Positions 9,115-17,617 of a DNA stretch of 64,000 nt are shown here, one piece after another. Source of the stretch: an uncultured Bacteroides sp. (GTDB taxonomy: Bacteria; Bacteroidota; Bacteroidia; Bacteroidales; Bacteroidaceae); assembly GCA_949288585.1 (NCBI GenBank), contig CASEKR010000001.1, positions 1 through 64,000 on the forward strand, in the 5' to 3' direction. Below the pieces are notes generated by a model. It had not been told where the DNA came from and did no database searches. It saw only the letters and a list, made by a program, of their open reading frames with translations. The position numbers and the translations under genes were made by a program. Position 1 is the stretch's first letter, and each line of letters begins with the position of its first letter.

Positions 9115-9134
9115 GGCGCATGGCACAAAGAAAA

Positions 9135-9166
9135 CAGGCAGATATCCACCAACGGACACCTGCCTG
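9135..9166. terminator. Possible terminator hairpin
   Basis: CAGGCAG at 9135-9141 pairs with CTGCCTG at 9160-9166 between two convergent genes. There is no strong T-run, so this is tentative. Confidence 0.35.
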
Positions 9167-9195
9167 CCACTCATATTAAGAAGAAAAGTAAAAAA

Positions 9196-9753
9196 TTACT
9201 TCAGCGCATAGTAATAACTGTCTGTCATCACAGCCTGACGGGCGGTCGACACGCCTTGCGCATCGATAGCGACAGTAAGGTCACTGCCATCGGGAAGCGG
9301 CATGGTAGCTGTCCCGTCTTGGTTCATCTTCAGCAATTCGGCGCTTGTCCCGTCAGCCACCACATTCCACGAACCTTGCTCGGCATTGTAGATGAGCTGC
9401 ATTTCAGAGTCTTCGCCTTCCTTCGTAATGGAATAACCGTTCTCCAGCGTTTCCACCAGGTAATTCCCGTTCTCACCTTTAATGGTCTTCACATCGCCGA
9501 TGCTGGCCATCGGATTGCTGCCACTCCAAAATTCAATGGAGTTGATGACCAATGCGTCAGCCAGATAACATACGCCGTAGACCGGGATAATGTTGAAAGC
9601 CAGGAAAACCAATTCGTTCACGAACTTATTGCTGATGTTCTGGTTCCAATTGCTCAACTTGCGGTGCAAACCGAATGAACCTACACACGAACTGAACAAA
9701 AATGCCCCGCAAATCATAACGGTGGCAGCCATCTTCAGATTAAATTTTCTCAT
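9196..9753 (-). CDS. DUF3332 membrane lipoprotein
   Basis: This protein of about 185 residues has an N-terminal hydrophobic signal ending in FSSC, a likely lipobox. It then has a hydrophobic segment (the stretch with LVFLAFNIIPVYGVCYLADA), followed by a soluble C-terminal region with the pattern of the DUF3332 family. Function is unknown. The start at MRKFNLKM was chosen over two upstream Met codons because it gives a standard signal peptide and follows a clear promoter by about 50 bases. It has its own promoter and is separate from the lon operon. It converges on the TamL-like gene. Confidence 0.83.
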   Translation of the reverse strand: MRKFNLKMAATVMICGAFLFSSCVGSFGLHRKLSNWNQNISNKFVNELVFLAFNIIPVYGVCYLADALVINSIEFWSGSNPMASIGDVKTIKGENGNYLVETLENGYSITKEGEDSEMQLIYNAEQGSWNVVADGTSAELLKMNQDGTATMPLPDGSDLTVAIDAQGVSTARQAVMTDSYYYALK

Positions 9754-9807
9754 AATCATTTCCTTTCTTAATTTAGTTAATAGATAAACAGGAGATAATC
9801 TTTGGTG

Positions 9808-9815
9808 CAAATATA
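9808..9815 (-). promoter_or_regulatory. -7 box for the DUF3332 gene
   Basis: On the minus strand TATATTTG matches the consensus and lies 54 bases upstream of the start codon at 9753. Confidence 0.65.
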
Positions 9816-9856
9816 GTTCTTTTTGAAAGTAAACTATCATTTATCCGGAAGTTTTT

Positions 9857-10303
9857 TCACTTTGTCTCCTGTTTTTCTCGGTTCGGGAAGTGTTTTTGAA
9901 CAAAATTCCGTATAACTGGATAAATGGCTTCGGGCGAGTCTATCCCGTCACAGGCGGTCTCCAACGGGCATCGCCCGTCCTTCCGCCGATTGATGATGTG
10001 AGGAACCTCCTGACCGAACTCCACGGCAATGCCCTTGCGACGCAATAGGGCCAAAGCTGGCGAACTGATGACATCGGCATACAGATAGGCGGCCTGCCCC
10101 AGCGCAATCAGCGCAGCAGCTCCCTTGCCAATGACCTTGTCTGCCACCATGGCGCCACACAAGAACTCGCTATCCTTCTCATAAAGTTCATACAGGTCAA
10201 TGACACCCCGCCTGGTATACGTGCGTGTTTCGTCGCCCTTCCGCACTACGCATGAAAAAACTCCTGTGTGCAGCAATGTTATGATGTCTGTCCCTATTAT
10301 CAT
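9857..10303 (-). CDS. DUF1893 protein
   Basis: This 148-residue soluble protein matches DUF1893, a small family common in Bacteroidota and Firmicutes with a fold related to cytidine deaminase. The core is the segment from the TRRGVIDLYEL region through GKGAAALIALG to VPHIINRRKDGRCPLE. The conserved Cys residues (in EFLCG and RCPLE) and the Lys-Gly motif of that family are visible. Catalytic activity is not established. It starts 4 bases after the stop of the aldo/keto reductase, so it is the last gene of the lon-tgt-lptG-AKR unit. The C-terminal ~15 residues are polar. Confidence 0.85.
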   Translation of the reverse strand: MIIGTDIITLLHTGVFSCVVRKGDETRTYTRRGVIDLYELYEKDSEFLCGAMVADKVIGKGAAALIALGQAAYLYADVISSPALALLRRKGIAVEFGQEVPHIINRRKDGRCPLETACDGIDSPEAIYPVIRNFVQKHFPNREKQETK

Positions 10304-10307
10304 GAAA

Positions 10308-11693
10308 TCAGAGCTTTTCCTGCTTCAGACTTTCTACATAATTATTGATGTGTTGCATCTGGCGTGGGATGTCAATAGATTGCGGGCAATGCGGATTACA
10401 CTGTCCGCACCCGATGCAGTGGTCTGCTTGCCGCAGGCGTGGAACGCTCCGGTCATAGCCCACGAGAAAAGCACGGCGCGCGCGGCGATAATTCTCGTCA
10501 TGGCTACTTCGCGAGATATTCCCCTCGTTGACACATTTATTATAATGTAGCAATACAGCCGGAATATCAATGCCATATGGACAAGGCATACAATACTTGC
10601 AATCATTGCACGGAATGGTAGGATATTGTGATATCAAGTCGGCCGTATCGAAAAGGAATTGGCGTTCATCATCCGTCAACGGCACCAACGGCGAGTATGT
10701 CTTCACATTGTCTTGTAAGTGTTCCATGTACGTCATTCCACTTAGTACCGTCAAGACCCATTTGGGAGATCCAGCAAAACGGAAAGCCCAAGAAGCTACA
10801 CTGCTTTCTGGCATACGTTGCTTTAACCTTGCCACGATATGGTCTGGCAGATTAGACAGTCGTCCACCCAGTAGCGGTTCCATGATAATGGCCGGAATCT
10901 CGCGCTTCTCCAGCTCGGCATACAGATAATCGGCATTCACGTTGTTATCGCTTGCATGCTTCCAATCCAGATAGTTCAACTGAATCTGCACGAAGTCCCA
11001 GTGCACCTGTTCATGCATGGCCAGCACTTCGTCAAATACTTCTTTCGTGCCATGAAACGAGAAACCCAACTTGCGAATGCGTCCCGCTTCGCGCTCTTTC
11101 ATTAGAAAATCCAACATTCCATTGTCGATATACCTGGCGCGGAACGTACGTATACCTCCGTTACCTATGGAGTGCAACAGATAATAGTCTATATAATCTA
11201 CTTGCAGGTCTTTGAACGACTGTTCATACATCTTGATAGAGTTCTCACGCGTCCAATTTGAGAAGTTAGACAACTTGGTGGCAATCTTGAACCGTTCTCT
11301 GGGATAACGCTTCAAAGCAATACCAGTAGCCTTCTCACTCCACCCTTGCACATAGACAGGCGACGTGTCATAATAATTCACCCCATACTCCATGGCATAG
11401 TCCACCAAACGGTTCACCTCTTCCTGATCTATCAAGTCTCCTTTTCCATCCGGCGAGGGAACAGTCGGCCAGCGCATGCAACCGTATCCTAAGATAGAAA
11501 CCGCTTCATCTTCCTTGCCGGAAAAATTGCGGCAAGTCATTTGGGCAGGAACAGAATCGTCCACATTTGTTCCCTCAGCATTCTTCCCTCCGGGTGCACA
11601 TCCCTGTAGAAAGCCGAAGGAAGAAGTGGCCGTAGTAATTCCGATAATCTTCAGAAATTTACGGCGATCCATGTTGTTGTGATAAGTGCTCAT
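10308..11693 (-). CDS. Aldo/keto reductase with C-terminal 4Fe-4S ferredoxin domain
   Basis: This 461-residue protein starts with a Tat-type leader (RRKFLK, a hydrophobic stretch, then GFLQGC), so it may be exported and possibly lipidated. The middle is an aldo/keto reductase TIM barrel with the Asp and Tyr of the DTSPVY region, Lys in ATKLS and His in LLHS. The C-terminus carries two cysteine clusters, CNDCKYCMPC and CIGCGQCNPHC, typical of two 4Fe-4S clusters. This family is frequent in anaerobes; the substrate is unknown. A second Met eight codons in (MDRRKFLK) is an equally good start. It lies 9 bases after lptG and 4 before the DUF1893 gene. Confidence 0.9.
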   Translation of the reverse strand: MSTYHNNMDRRKFLKIIGITTATSSFGFLQGCAPGGKNAEGTNVDDSVPAQMTCRNFSGKEDEAVSILGYGCMRWPTVPSPDGKGDLIDQEEVNRLVDYAMEYGVNYYDTSPVYVQGWSEKATGIALKRYPRERFKIATKLSNFSNWTRENSIKMYEQSFKDLQVDYIDYYLLHSIGNGGIRTFRARYIDNGMLDFLMKEREAGRIRKLGFSFHGTKEVFDEVLAMHEQVHWDFVQIQLNYLDWKHASDNNVNADYLYAELEKREIPAIIMEPLLGGRLSNLPDHIVARLKQRMPESSVASWAFRFAGSPKWVLTVLSGMTYMEHLQDNVKTYSPLVPLTDDERQFLFDTADLISQYPTIPCNDCKYCMPCPYGIDIPAVLLHYNKCVNEGNISRSSHDENYRRARRAFLVGYDRSVPRLRQADHCIGCGQCNPHCPQSIDIPRQMQHINNYVESLKQEKL

Positions 11694-11702
11694 TGCGATG
11701 AT

Positions 11703-12836
11703 TTATTTAGGTGCCTTTTGGTATAAGTAGAAAGCAATGAAAGAATATAGTATGTTGGGAATCCATACCGCAATGACAGGCGGCATGTTCCCATTCACGG
11801 CAAAGGTAGATGCTATGGTTTGGAACAGTATATACGAAAAGCTCAGAGCTAACCCGATTCCTAAGTGCAAGCCCATGCCTCCTTTCGTTTTCCGTGATGA
11901 AAGCGACACGCCAATCAACGTCAGTATGAACGATGCGAAAGACATGGCGATGCGCTTATGGTATTCAATCTCAAACTCCTTGATATTGGCAAATCCGCGT
12001 TGTTTTTGTCTGTCGATATATTCACTCAATTGCGGGCTTGTCAGCATTTCCTGCTGGTTCTTCATGATAAGGAAGTCTGCTGGTTCCATAAATAGTATAG
12101 TATCTATACGAGTCCCCTTGCTGATATGTTCTTTCATACCTTCCATCTCACGGATCATATAGTCTTTTACAATCCACTTATGCACGGCCGAAGTATCGTA
12201 AGTAATGCTTCTGGCTGTCAGGTGCGATACAAGTTGTTTTCCATTGAACTTATCCAATGAAAAACGGTATCCCGTATTACTATAATTCTCGAACCGATCG
12301 ATGTAGGCAATAACACCGCTATCCACCTCCAATTGAATGTTGCGCGCCGTGTTCATTTTCCTTTGCTTGTAATACTTATCTTCGAAGTTAATACGGGTCA
12401 CGCTTCCTTTAGGAATGATATATGCTCCCAGAAAAAATGTCACCACAGCTATAATGGCAGCAGATAGCATATAAGGACGCAACATACGTTTAAAACTCAT
12501 CCCCGTAGAGAACATCGCTATGATTTCCGAATTTTCCGCCAATTTTGAAGTAAAGAAGATAACCGCAATGAATACGAAAAGAGGACTGAACAGATTGGCA
12601 AAATAGGGTATGAAATTCAGGTAATAATCGAAGACGATAGCACTCCATGGGGCATCATGCGACATGAAACGATCTTGCTTCTCATTGAAGTCAAACACGA
12701 CCGCGATGGAGATAATCAAAGCAATGGCAAAGACATAGGTACCCAAGAATTTCTTCATGATATACCAATCCAGCCGTTTTAGGGGCCGCTCTTCGGACCA
12801 CTTTCTTTTCAATATGTTAAGATGAGACAACTTCAT
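11703..12836 (-). CDS. lptG: LptF/LptG-type permease (YjgP/YjgQ)
   Basis: This inner-membrane protein of about 377 residues belongs to the LptF/LptG family, which forms the transmembrane part of the LptB2FG ABC transporter that extracts lipopolysaccharide. Hydrophobic segments occur near the N-terminus (about 28-46, 67-90, 108-128) and the C-terminus (about 285-375), with a soluble periplasmic jellyroll domain between them. The ATG at 12836 overlaps the tgt stop as ATGA, so translation is coupled. An LptF/LptG distinction cannot be made from sequence by eye. Bacteroidota often encode the two permeases at separate loci. Confidence 0.9.
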   Translation of the reverse strand: MKLSHLNILKRKWSEERPLKRLDWYIMKKFLGTYVFAIALIISIAVVFDFNEKQDRFMSHDAPWSAIVFDYYLNFIPYFANLFSPLFVFIAVIFFTSKLAENSEIIAMFSTGMSFKRMLRPYMLSAAIIAVVTFFLGAYIIPKGSVTRINFEDKYYKQRKMNTARNIQLEVDSGVIAYIDRFENYSNTGYRFSLDKFNGKQLVSHLTARSITYDTSAVHKWIVKDYMIREMEGMKEHISKGTRIDTILFMEPADFLIMKNQQEMLTSPQLSEYIDRQKQRGFANIKEFEIEYHKRIAMSFASFILTLIGVSLSSRKTKGGMGLHLGIGLALSFSYILFQTIASTFAVNGNMPPVIAVWIPNILYSFIAFYLYQKAPK

Positions 12837-13963
12837 AATCTTGTAGATACACGTTCCACCATAGCAGCTTTCCACATAGCGAAGTCACCGGCAATAATGT
12901 GTTTCCGTGCCTCGCCTGCCAACCATAGGTAGAAGGCCAAGTTGTGCACGGAAGCAATCTGCATGGCCAGCATTTCTTGGGCATGAAACAGATGCCTTAA
13001 ATAAGCTTTTGTATATAAGGTATCGACATAAGAAGCGCCGTCAGCCTCGATAGGCGAAAAGTCTGCCTCCCATTTTTTATTACGCATATTCAATATACCA
13101 TCTTTAGTAAACAGCATACCATTGCGTCCGTTTCGGGTAGGCATCACGCAATCGAACATGTCTACTCCTCGTTCAATGCCTTCCAAAATGTTGGCCGGTG
13201 TGCCTACTCCCATCAGATACCGGGGCTTGTCTTTAGGAAGAATGCCGTTTACCAGTTCTATCATCTCATACATTTTGTCCACAGGTTCACCTACCGCCAA
13301 TCCTCCAATAGCATTTCCGTCTGCATTTTTGGAAGCTACAAACTCGGCCGACTGTGTGCGTAAATCACGGAAAATACATCCTTGCACAATGGGAAACAGG
13401 GATTGCTTATAGTCGTATTTAGGTTCCGTTTCATTGAATCTTTGGATACAACGGTCCAACCATCGGTGAGTCAATCCCAATGATTGCTTGGCATATTCAT
13501 AATTAGAGTCTCCTGGAGGGCATTCGTCGAAAGCCATCATGATGTCTGCACCGATAGTTCTCTCAATGTCCATTACCTTTTCCGGTGTAAAGAAATGCCT
13601 GCTCCCGTCAATATGTGAACGAAATTCGGCTCCTTCTTCATGCAACTTACGTATGCTAGCTAAGGAAAAGACTTGAAATCCTCCGCTATCTGTCAACATT
13701 GGGCGGTCAAAGCCGTTGAACTTATGTAAACCTCCAGCTTGTTCGATGATGTCAAGCCCCGGGCGCAAATAAAGATGATAGGTATTTCCCAGAATGATTT
13801 GCGCCTTGATATCTTGTTTCAATTCAGACAAATGCACTCCTTTCACAGTGCCAACCGTGCCCACTGGCATGAAAATGGGAGTCTCTATCACTCCGTGATC
13901 CGTTGTGATGAGACCTGCCCGTGCATTAGTTTTACTATCGATATATTGTAACTCGAACGTCAT
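12833..13963 (-). CDS. tgt: tRNA-guanine transglycosylase lacking zinc cysteines
   Basis: Tgt exchanges guanine 34 of GUN-anticodon tRNAs for the queuosine precursor preQ1. The 376-residue protein has the catalytic aspartates Asp92 (TDSGGF) and Asp271 (DCVMPTR) and the substrate-binding GLAVGE motif. The C-terminal zinc site, normally CxCxxC plus His, is altered: the three Cys positions, aligned through the conserved AYLxHL segment at 320, are Gly309, Ser311 and Asp314. His340 is kept. The enzyme probably folds without this zinc, or uses another ligand set. It overlaps lon and lptG by ATGA on both sides. Confidence 0.94.
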   Translation of the reverse strand: MTFELQYIDSKTNARAGLITTDHGVIETPIFMPVGTVGTVKGVHLSELKQDIKAQIILGNTYHLYLRPGLDIIEQAGGLHKFNGFDRPMLTDSGGFQVFSLASIRKLHEEGAEFRSHIDGSRHFFTPEKVMDIERTIGADIMMAFDECPPGDSNYEYAKQSLGLTHRWLDRCIQRFNETEPKYDYKQSLFPIVQGCIFRDLRTQSAEFVASKNADGNAIGGLAVGEPVDKMYEMIELVNGILPKDKPRYLMGVGTPANILEGIERGVDMFDCVMPTRNGRNGMLFTKDGILNMRNKKWEADFSPIEADGASYVDTLYTKAYLRHLFHAQEMLAMQIASVHNLAFYLWLAGEARKHIIAGDFAMWKAAMVERVSTRL

Positions 13964-16446
13964 TCTTCTTCTTTCTTCTCCGTATTTTCTTTTTTCACTG
14001 TAAAATCTATCGGATCGGCCACCTTCTCATTGGTCAAGGCTATGGCCAGGACTTCCTTTATATCTTTTACGTAATGAAAAGCCAATCCTTTCAAGTAAAT
14101 CTCCTGAATTTCTTCAATGTTTTTCCGGTTTTCTTCACACAGGATGATTTCCTTGATGCCGGCACGTTTGGCCGCCAAGATTTTTTCCTTGATACCCCCC
14201 ACAGGGAGTACCTTACCGCGCAGGGTTATCTCACCCGTCATAGCCAAGTTGGCCTTTACTTTGCGCTGTGTGAGAGCCGATGCCAACGAAGTAGCCATGG
14301 TTATACCTGCCGAAGGGCCGTCTTTGGGGATGGCTCCTTCCGGCACGTGAATGTGGATATTCCAATTGTCGAATATCTCTTCGTTAATGCACAGCATGGA
14401 TGCATGCGCCTTAATGTATTCTAATGCCAACATGGCCGATTCTTTCATTACATCGCCCAAGTTGCCCGTCAACGTCAATCGCCCTCCTTTCCCCCGGCTC
14501 AGACTGGTCTCTACAAACAAAATTTCCCCGCCCACAGCCGTCCAGGCAAGCCCTGTCACGACTCCGGCATATTCGTTCCCTTGGTATTTGTCCCGAGTAT
14601 ATTCCGGTGCACCCAAAAGGCCATACAAGTCTTCCGGTTTGATTTCTGTTTTATCTAAGGAACCTTCCGTGGCATACTGGCGGGCCAATTTCCGCAGAAT
14701 TTTCCCGATTTTCTTCTCCAATTCACGCACGCCGCTTTCCCGAGTATAATTCTCGATGATAGCTTCGAGGGTCGCTTTCGGGAATTTTATGCTATTTTTT
14801 TTCATCCCATTAGCTTCCAATTCTTTGGGTACCAGATGGCGTCGTGCGATTTCGATTTTTTCTTCTGTAATATAACCACTGACTTCTATCAACTCCATAC
14901 GATCCAACAGAGGGCCGGGAATCGTATTCAAGTTATTGGCCGTGGCTATGAACATGACTTTCGACAAGTCATAGTCCACGTCCAAAAAGTTGTCGTGAAA
15001 AGTGGTATTCTGTTCGGGATCAAGCACTTCCAATAGGGCAGACGACGGGTCACCTTGTCGGTCTACACCGACCTTATCTATCTCGTCCAAAATAAATACA
15101 GGGTTGGACGAACCTGCTTTTATCAGGCTTTTGATGATTCGCCCAGGCATCGCACCGATATAGGTCTTGCGGTGTCCGCGTATTTCTGCTTCATCATGCA
15201 CGCCTCCCAAAGACATACGGATATATTTCCTTTTCAGTGCTGCGGCGATAGAACGTCCCAAAGATGTTTTTCCGACTCCGGGAGGGCCATACAGGCAAAT
15301 AATGGGAGATTTCATGTCTCCTTTCAATTTCAATACGGACAAATGTTCCAAGATGCGCTCTTTCACTTTTTCCAAGCCATAATGGTCTTTATTCAAGGTC
15401 TTTTCCGCATTTTTCAAATTCAGGTTGTCTGGGGTGTACACTCCCCAAGGCAGACTGAGCATGGTCTGGAGATAGTTCAATTGCACGCTGTAATCGGGCG
15501 ATTGTGAATGGGTACGTTCCAGCTTGTCTACTTCTTTTAGGAATGTTTTTTTGACCTCATCGCTCCACTTGATTTTTTCCGCCTTAGCGCGCATTTCTTC
15601 TATCTCTTGCTCTTGTGAGCCTCCACCCAGTTCGTCTTGGATGGTTTTTATCTGTTGCTGGAGGAAATACTCGCGTTGTTGCTGGTCTATGTCTTCACGG
15701 GCTCGCATCTGGATAGATTCTTTGATTTCGGCCAATTGCACTTCCCGGTTCAAGATTTCCAGCAAATGGTAAGTCCTTTCGCGCAAGGCATCAATCTGCA
15801 GCAGTTCAATCTTTTCGTCTTTCTTCAAAGGAAGATTGGTACAGATAAATCCCACGAGGAACATCGGATTGCTGATGTTCCGGATGGCAAACGTGGATTC
15901 TTGCGGGAACATGTCGGAGGATTTGATATATCTGACGGTCAAATCCTTACAGGCTTCCACCAGTGCTTGGAACTCACGGTCGGCCTTGTCCGGCAGCACT
16001 TCTTCCAGCAGGTTGATGCGTCCTTTCAGGTAAGGTTCGGTATGGGTGATTTCCTTCAGTTCCATCCGTTTCGAACCTTGAAGAATGACAGTCGTTGTCT
16101 GATCGGGCATTTCGAGCGTGCGGATAATCTTAGCAACCGTGCCAATATGGTGCAAGTCGTCGAATAGGGGAGATTCCGTTTCCGATTTTTTCTGGCATAC
16201 GACGGCTATATATGAGTTCGTCTTTTCGGCCTCGCGCACCAATTTCAGTGACGAAAGCCTTCCTAAAGATACAGGCATGAATACGCCTGGAAATAATACC
16301 ATGTTCCGTAGCGGCAATACGGGCAACACATCGTCCACTTCGATATTCATCAATTGTTCTTCATTCCCTTCAAAATCCGCAATTACAGAAAAAGAGCTTC
16401 CTCCGCCTCTATCCTCGCTATCGAGCAGGTAATTTCTTTTTTTCAT
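13960..16446 (-). CDS. lon: ATP-dependent Lon protease
   Basis: Lon is a cytoplasmic AAA+ serine protease that degrades misfolded and regulatory proteins. The 828-residue product has the N-terminal substrate-binding domain (about 35-240), a coiled coil, the AAA+ module with Walker A GPPGVGKT (387-394) and the protease domain with Ser712 in PKDGPSAG and Lys755 in GGIKEK. The last ~12 residues are a Lys/Glu-rich tail. The start at 16446 gives the motif [12 protein letters not shown] preceded by a purine-rich stretch; an ORF extension of 17 codons runs past the probable promoter. It is first in the lon-tgt-lptG-AKR-DUF1893 operon. Confidence 0.97.
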   Translation of the reverse strand: MKKRNYLLDSEDRGGGSSFSVIADFEGNEEQLMNIEVDDVLPVLPLRNMVLFPGVFMPVSLGRLSSLKLVREAEKTNSYIAVVCQKKSETESPLFDDLHHIGTVAKIIRTLEMPDQTTTVILQGSKRMELKEITHTEPYLKGRINLLEEVLPDKADREFQALVEACKDLTVRYIKSSDMFPQESTFAIRNISNPMFLVGFICTNLPLKKDEKIELLQIDALRERTYHLLEILNREVQLAEIKESIQMRAREDIDQQQREYFLQQQIKTIQDELGGGSQEQEIEEMRAKAEKIKWSDEVKKTFLKEVDKLERTHSQSPDYSVQLNYLQTMLSLPWGVYTPDNLNLKNAEKTLNKDHYGLEKVKERILEHLSVLKLKGDMKSPIICLYGPPGVGKTSLGRSIAAALKRKYIRMSLGGVHDEAEIRGHRKTYIGAMPGRIIKSLIKAGSSNPVFILDEIDKVGVDRQGDPSSALLEVLDPEQNTTFHDNFLDVDYDLSKVMFIATANNLNTIPGPLLDRMELIEVSGYITEEKIEIARRHLVPKELEANGMKKNSIKFPKATLEAIIENYTRESGVRELEKKIGKILRKLARQYATEGSLDKTEIKPEDLYGLLGAPEYTRDKYQGNEYAGVVTGLAWTAVGGEILFVETSLSRGKGGRLTLTGNLGDVMKESAMLALEYIKAHASMLCINEEIFDNWNIHIHVPEGAIPKDGPSAGITMATSLASALTQRKVKANLAMTGEITLRGKVLPVGGIKEKILAAKRAGIKEIILCEENRKNIEEIQEIYLKGLAFHYVKDIKEVLAIALTNEKVADPIDFTVKKENTEKKEEE

Positions 16447-16494
16447 TTCATTCCTTTTAGTTATGTCAATTATGACAGGCTTATAAAGCATCTG

Positions 16495-16502
16495 CAAAGT
16501 TA
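16495..16502 (-). promoter_or_regulatory. -7 box for the lon operon
   Basis: TAACTTTG on the minus strand ends about 48 bases upstream of the lon start. No clear -33 TTTG is seen. The lon promoter may have other inputs, but no inverted heat-shock element is visible. Confidence 0.5.
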
Positions 16503-16617
16503 AACTATTTATTTATAAATTAGAGTTCTTATTTTTTTAAAAAGACAAAAACAATGCCATTTTTGAGGTTTTTCGGCAGGCATTGCGTATTTTTGAGCCC
16601 TTTTAGAACCCGAAGGT

Positions 16618-17328
16618 ATGTCGAATAATTATTTTAAGTTCAAACAATTTACTATTTTCCATGACCGTTGCGGCATGAAAGTGGGCACGGACGGCGTGTT
16701 GCTGGGGGCATGGACGTGCGTGGATGCTGCCCGGCGGATATTGGACGTTGGAACAGGTAGTGGCTTAATAGCCATACAAATTGCCCAGCGGAATGAGGAG
16801 GCGGACATTGTGGCCATCGAAATAGATGGGGAGGCTGCCCGCCAAGCTGCGGAAAACGCCGCACGTTCACCCTGGGGGAACAGGATTCGGATCGTTTGTA
16901 ATGATTTCAGATATTATGAGGAGGAAAGGGATTTCGATGTCATCGTTTCCAACCCGCCATATTTCGTAGATGCTTTGCGCTCGCCGGATATCCGGCGCCG
17001 TTTGGCACGTCATACCGAGGAACTGAATTACGATTTGTTGTTCCGGCATTCAAAAGGCATCTTGGCTTCCCACGGGCACATTTCCATCATTATTCCCGCC
17101 GAAGTAGAAAAATTGGTCATGGATACTGCTTGGGAACATGGGTTTTATCCTTCCCGGAAGACGAATGTTTATACCAAACCCCAGAAGTCTTGCCGCAGGG
17201 TCTTGATAGAGTTTCGTACCGTGCCTGGCGGTTGCTGCGAGGAGAACTTGTATATAGAGGACGGGGCCGGAAGATATAGCCGCGACTACATTGCCCTGAC
17301 CCGGAATTTCTACTTGGCCATGGAGTAG
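16618..17328 (+). CDS. tRNA1(Val) adenine-37 N6-methyltransferase family (TrmN6/YfiC)
   Basis: This 236-residue Rossmann-fold methyltransferase has the S-adenosylmethionine motif DVGTGSG (43-49), the acidic residue at the end of strand beta2 (EID, 68-70) and the N6-adenine motif NPPYF (112-116). Length and motif order match the E. coli YfiC/TrmN6 family, which methylates A37 of tRNA-Val. Related HemK-like N5-glutamine methyltransferases also have NPPY, but the N-terminal FKQFTI pattern favours the TrmN6 group. It is divergent from lon and is followed by tRNA-Pro. Confidence 0.87.
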   Translation: MSNNYFKFKQFTIFHDRCGMKVGTDGVLLGAWTCVDAARRILDVGTGSGLIAIQIAQRNEEADIVAIEIDGEAARQAAENAARSPWGNRIRIVCNDFRYYEEERDFDVIVSNPPYFVDALRSPDIRRRLARHTEELNYDLLFRHSKGILASHGHISIIIPAEVEKLVMDTAWEHGFYPSRKTNVYTKPQKSCRRVLIEFRTVPGGCCEENLYIEDGAGRYSRDYIALTRNFYLAME

Positions 17329-17349
17329 AGAATAAAAAGGAGGGAAACA

Positions 17350-17381
17350 TTTGCCTAAGCCAAACAAAGTTCTTACCTTTG
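17350..17381 (+). promoter_or_regulatory. Promoter of tRNA-Pro
   Basis: TTTG at 17350-17353 and TACCTTTG at 17374-17381 are separated by 20 bases, a near-perfect Bacteroides sigma-70 promoter 15 bases before the tRNA. Confidence 0.85.
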
Positions 17382-17396
17382 CACCCGGTTTTAAAA

Positions 17397-17471
17397 CGGG
17401 GTGTAGCGCAGTCCGGTTAGCGCACCTGCTTTGGGAGCAGGGGGTCGAAGGTTCGAATCCTTTCACCCCGA
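17397..17471 (+). tRNA. tRNA-Pro (anticodon TGG)
   Basis: A 75-base cloverleaf has acceptor arms CGGGGTG and CACCCCG, D-arm stems GCGC/GCGC, anticodon stem CCTGC/GCAGG with loop TTTGGGA (anticodon TGG) and a T loop TTCGAAT. The discriminator base is A and CCA is not encoded. Confidence 0.97.
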
Positions 17472-17479
17472 CGGAGGTC

Positions 17480-17514
17480 AAGGAGTTGCAAGAAGAAAGC
17501 AACTCCTTTTTTAT
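17480..17514 (+). terminator. Intrinsic terminator after tRNA-Pro
   Basis: AAGGAGTTGC (17480-17489) pairs with GCAACTCCTT (17499-17508), followed by a T-run. Confidence 0.85.
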
Positions 17515-17529
17515 TGCCAACGGGCCGGC

Positions 17530-17579
17530 AAAAAAAAACTTCCGCACCGTCTCCGGATGAACCCGGCTGATGCGGAAGT
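17530..17579 (-). terminator. Intrinsic terminator of the serine palmitoyltransferase gene
   Basis: On the minus strand, arms at 17571-17579 and 17538-17546 (ACTTCCGCA paired with TGCGGAAGT) are followed by a run of nine T residues. It lies about 40 bases past the spt stop. Confidence 0.8.
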
Positions 17580-17617
17580 CATGAGATAGGCAAAGGGGGG
17601 ACGACCCGAAGCCCGGT

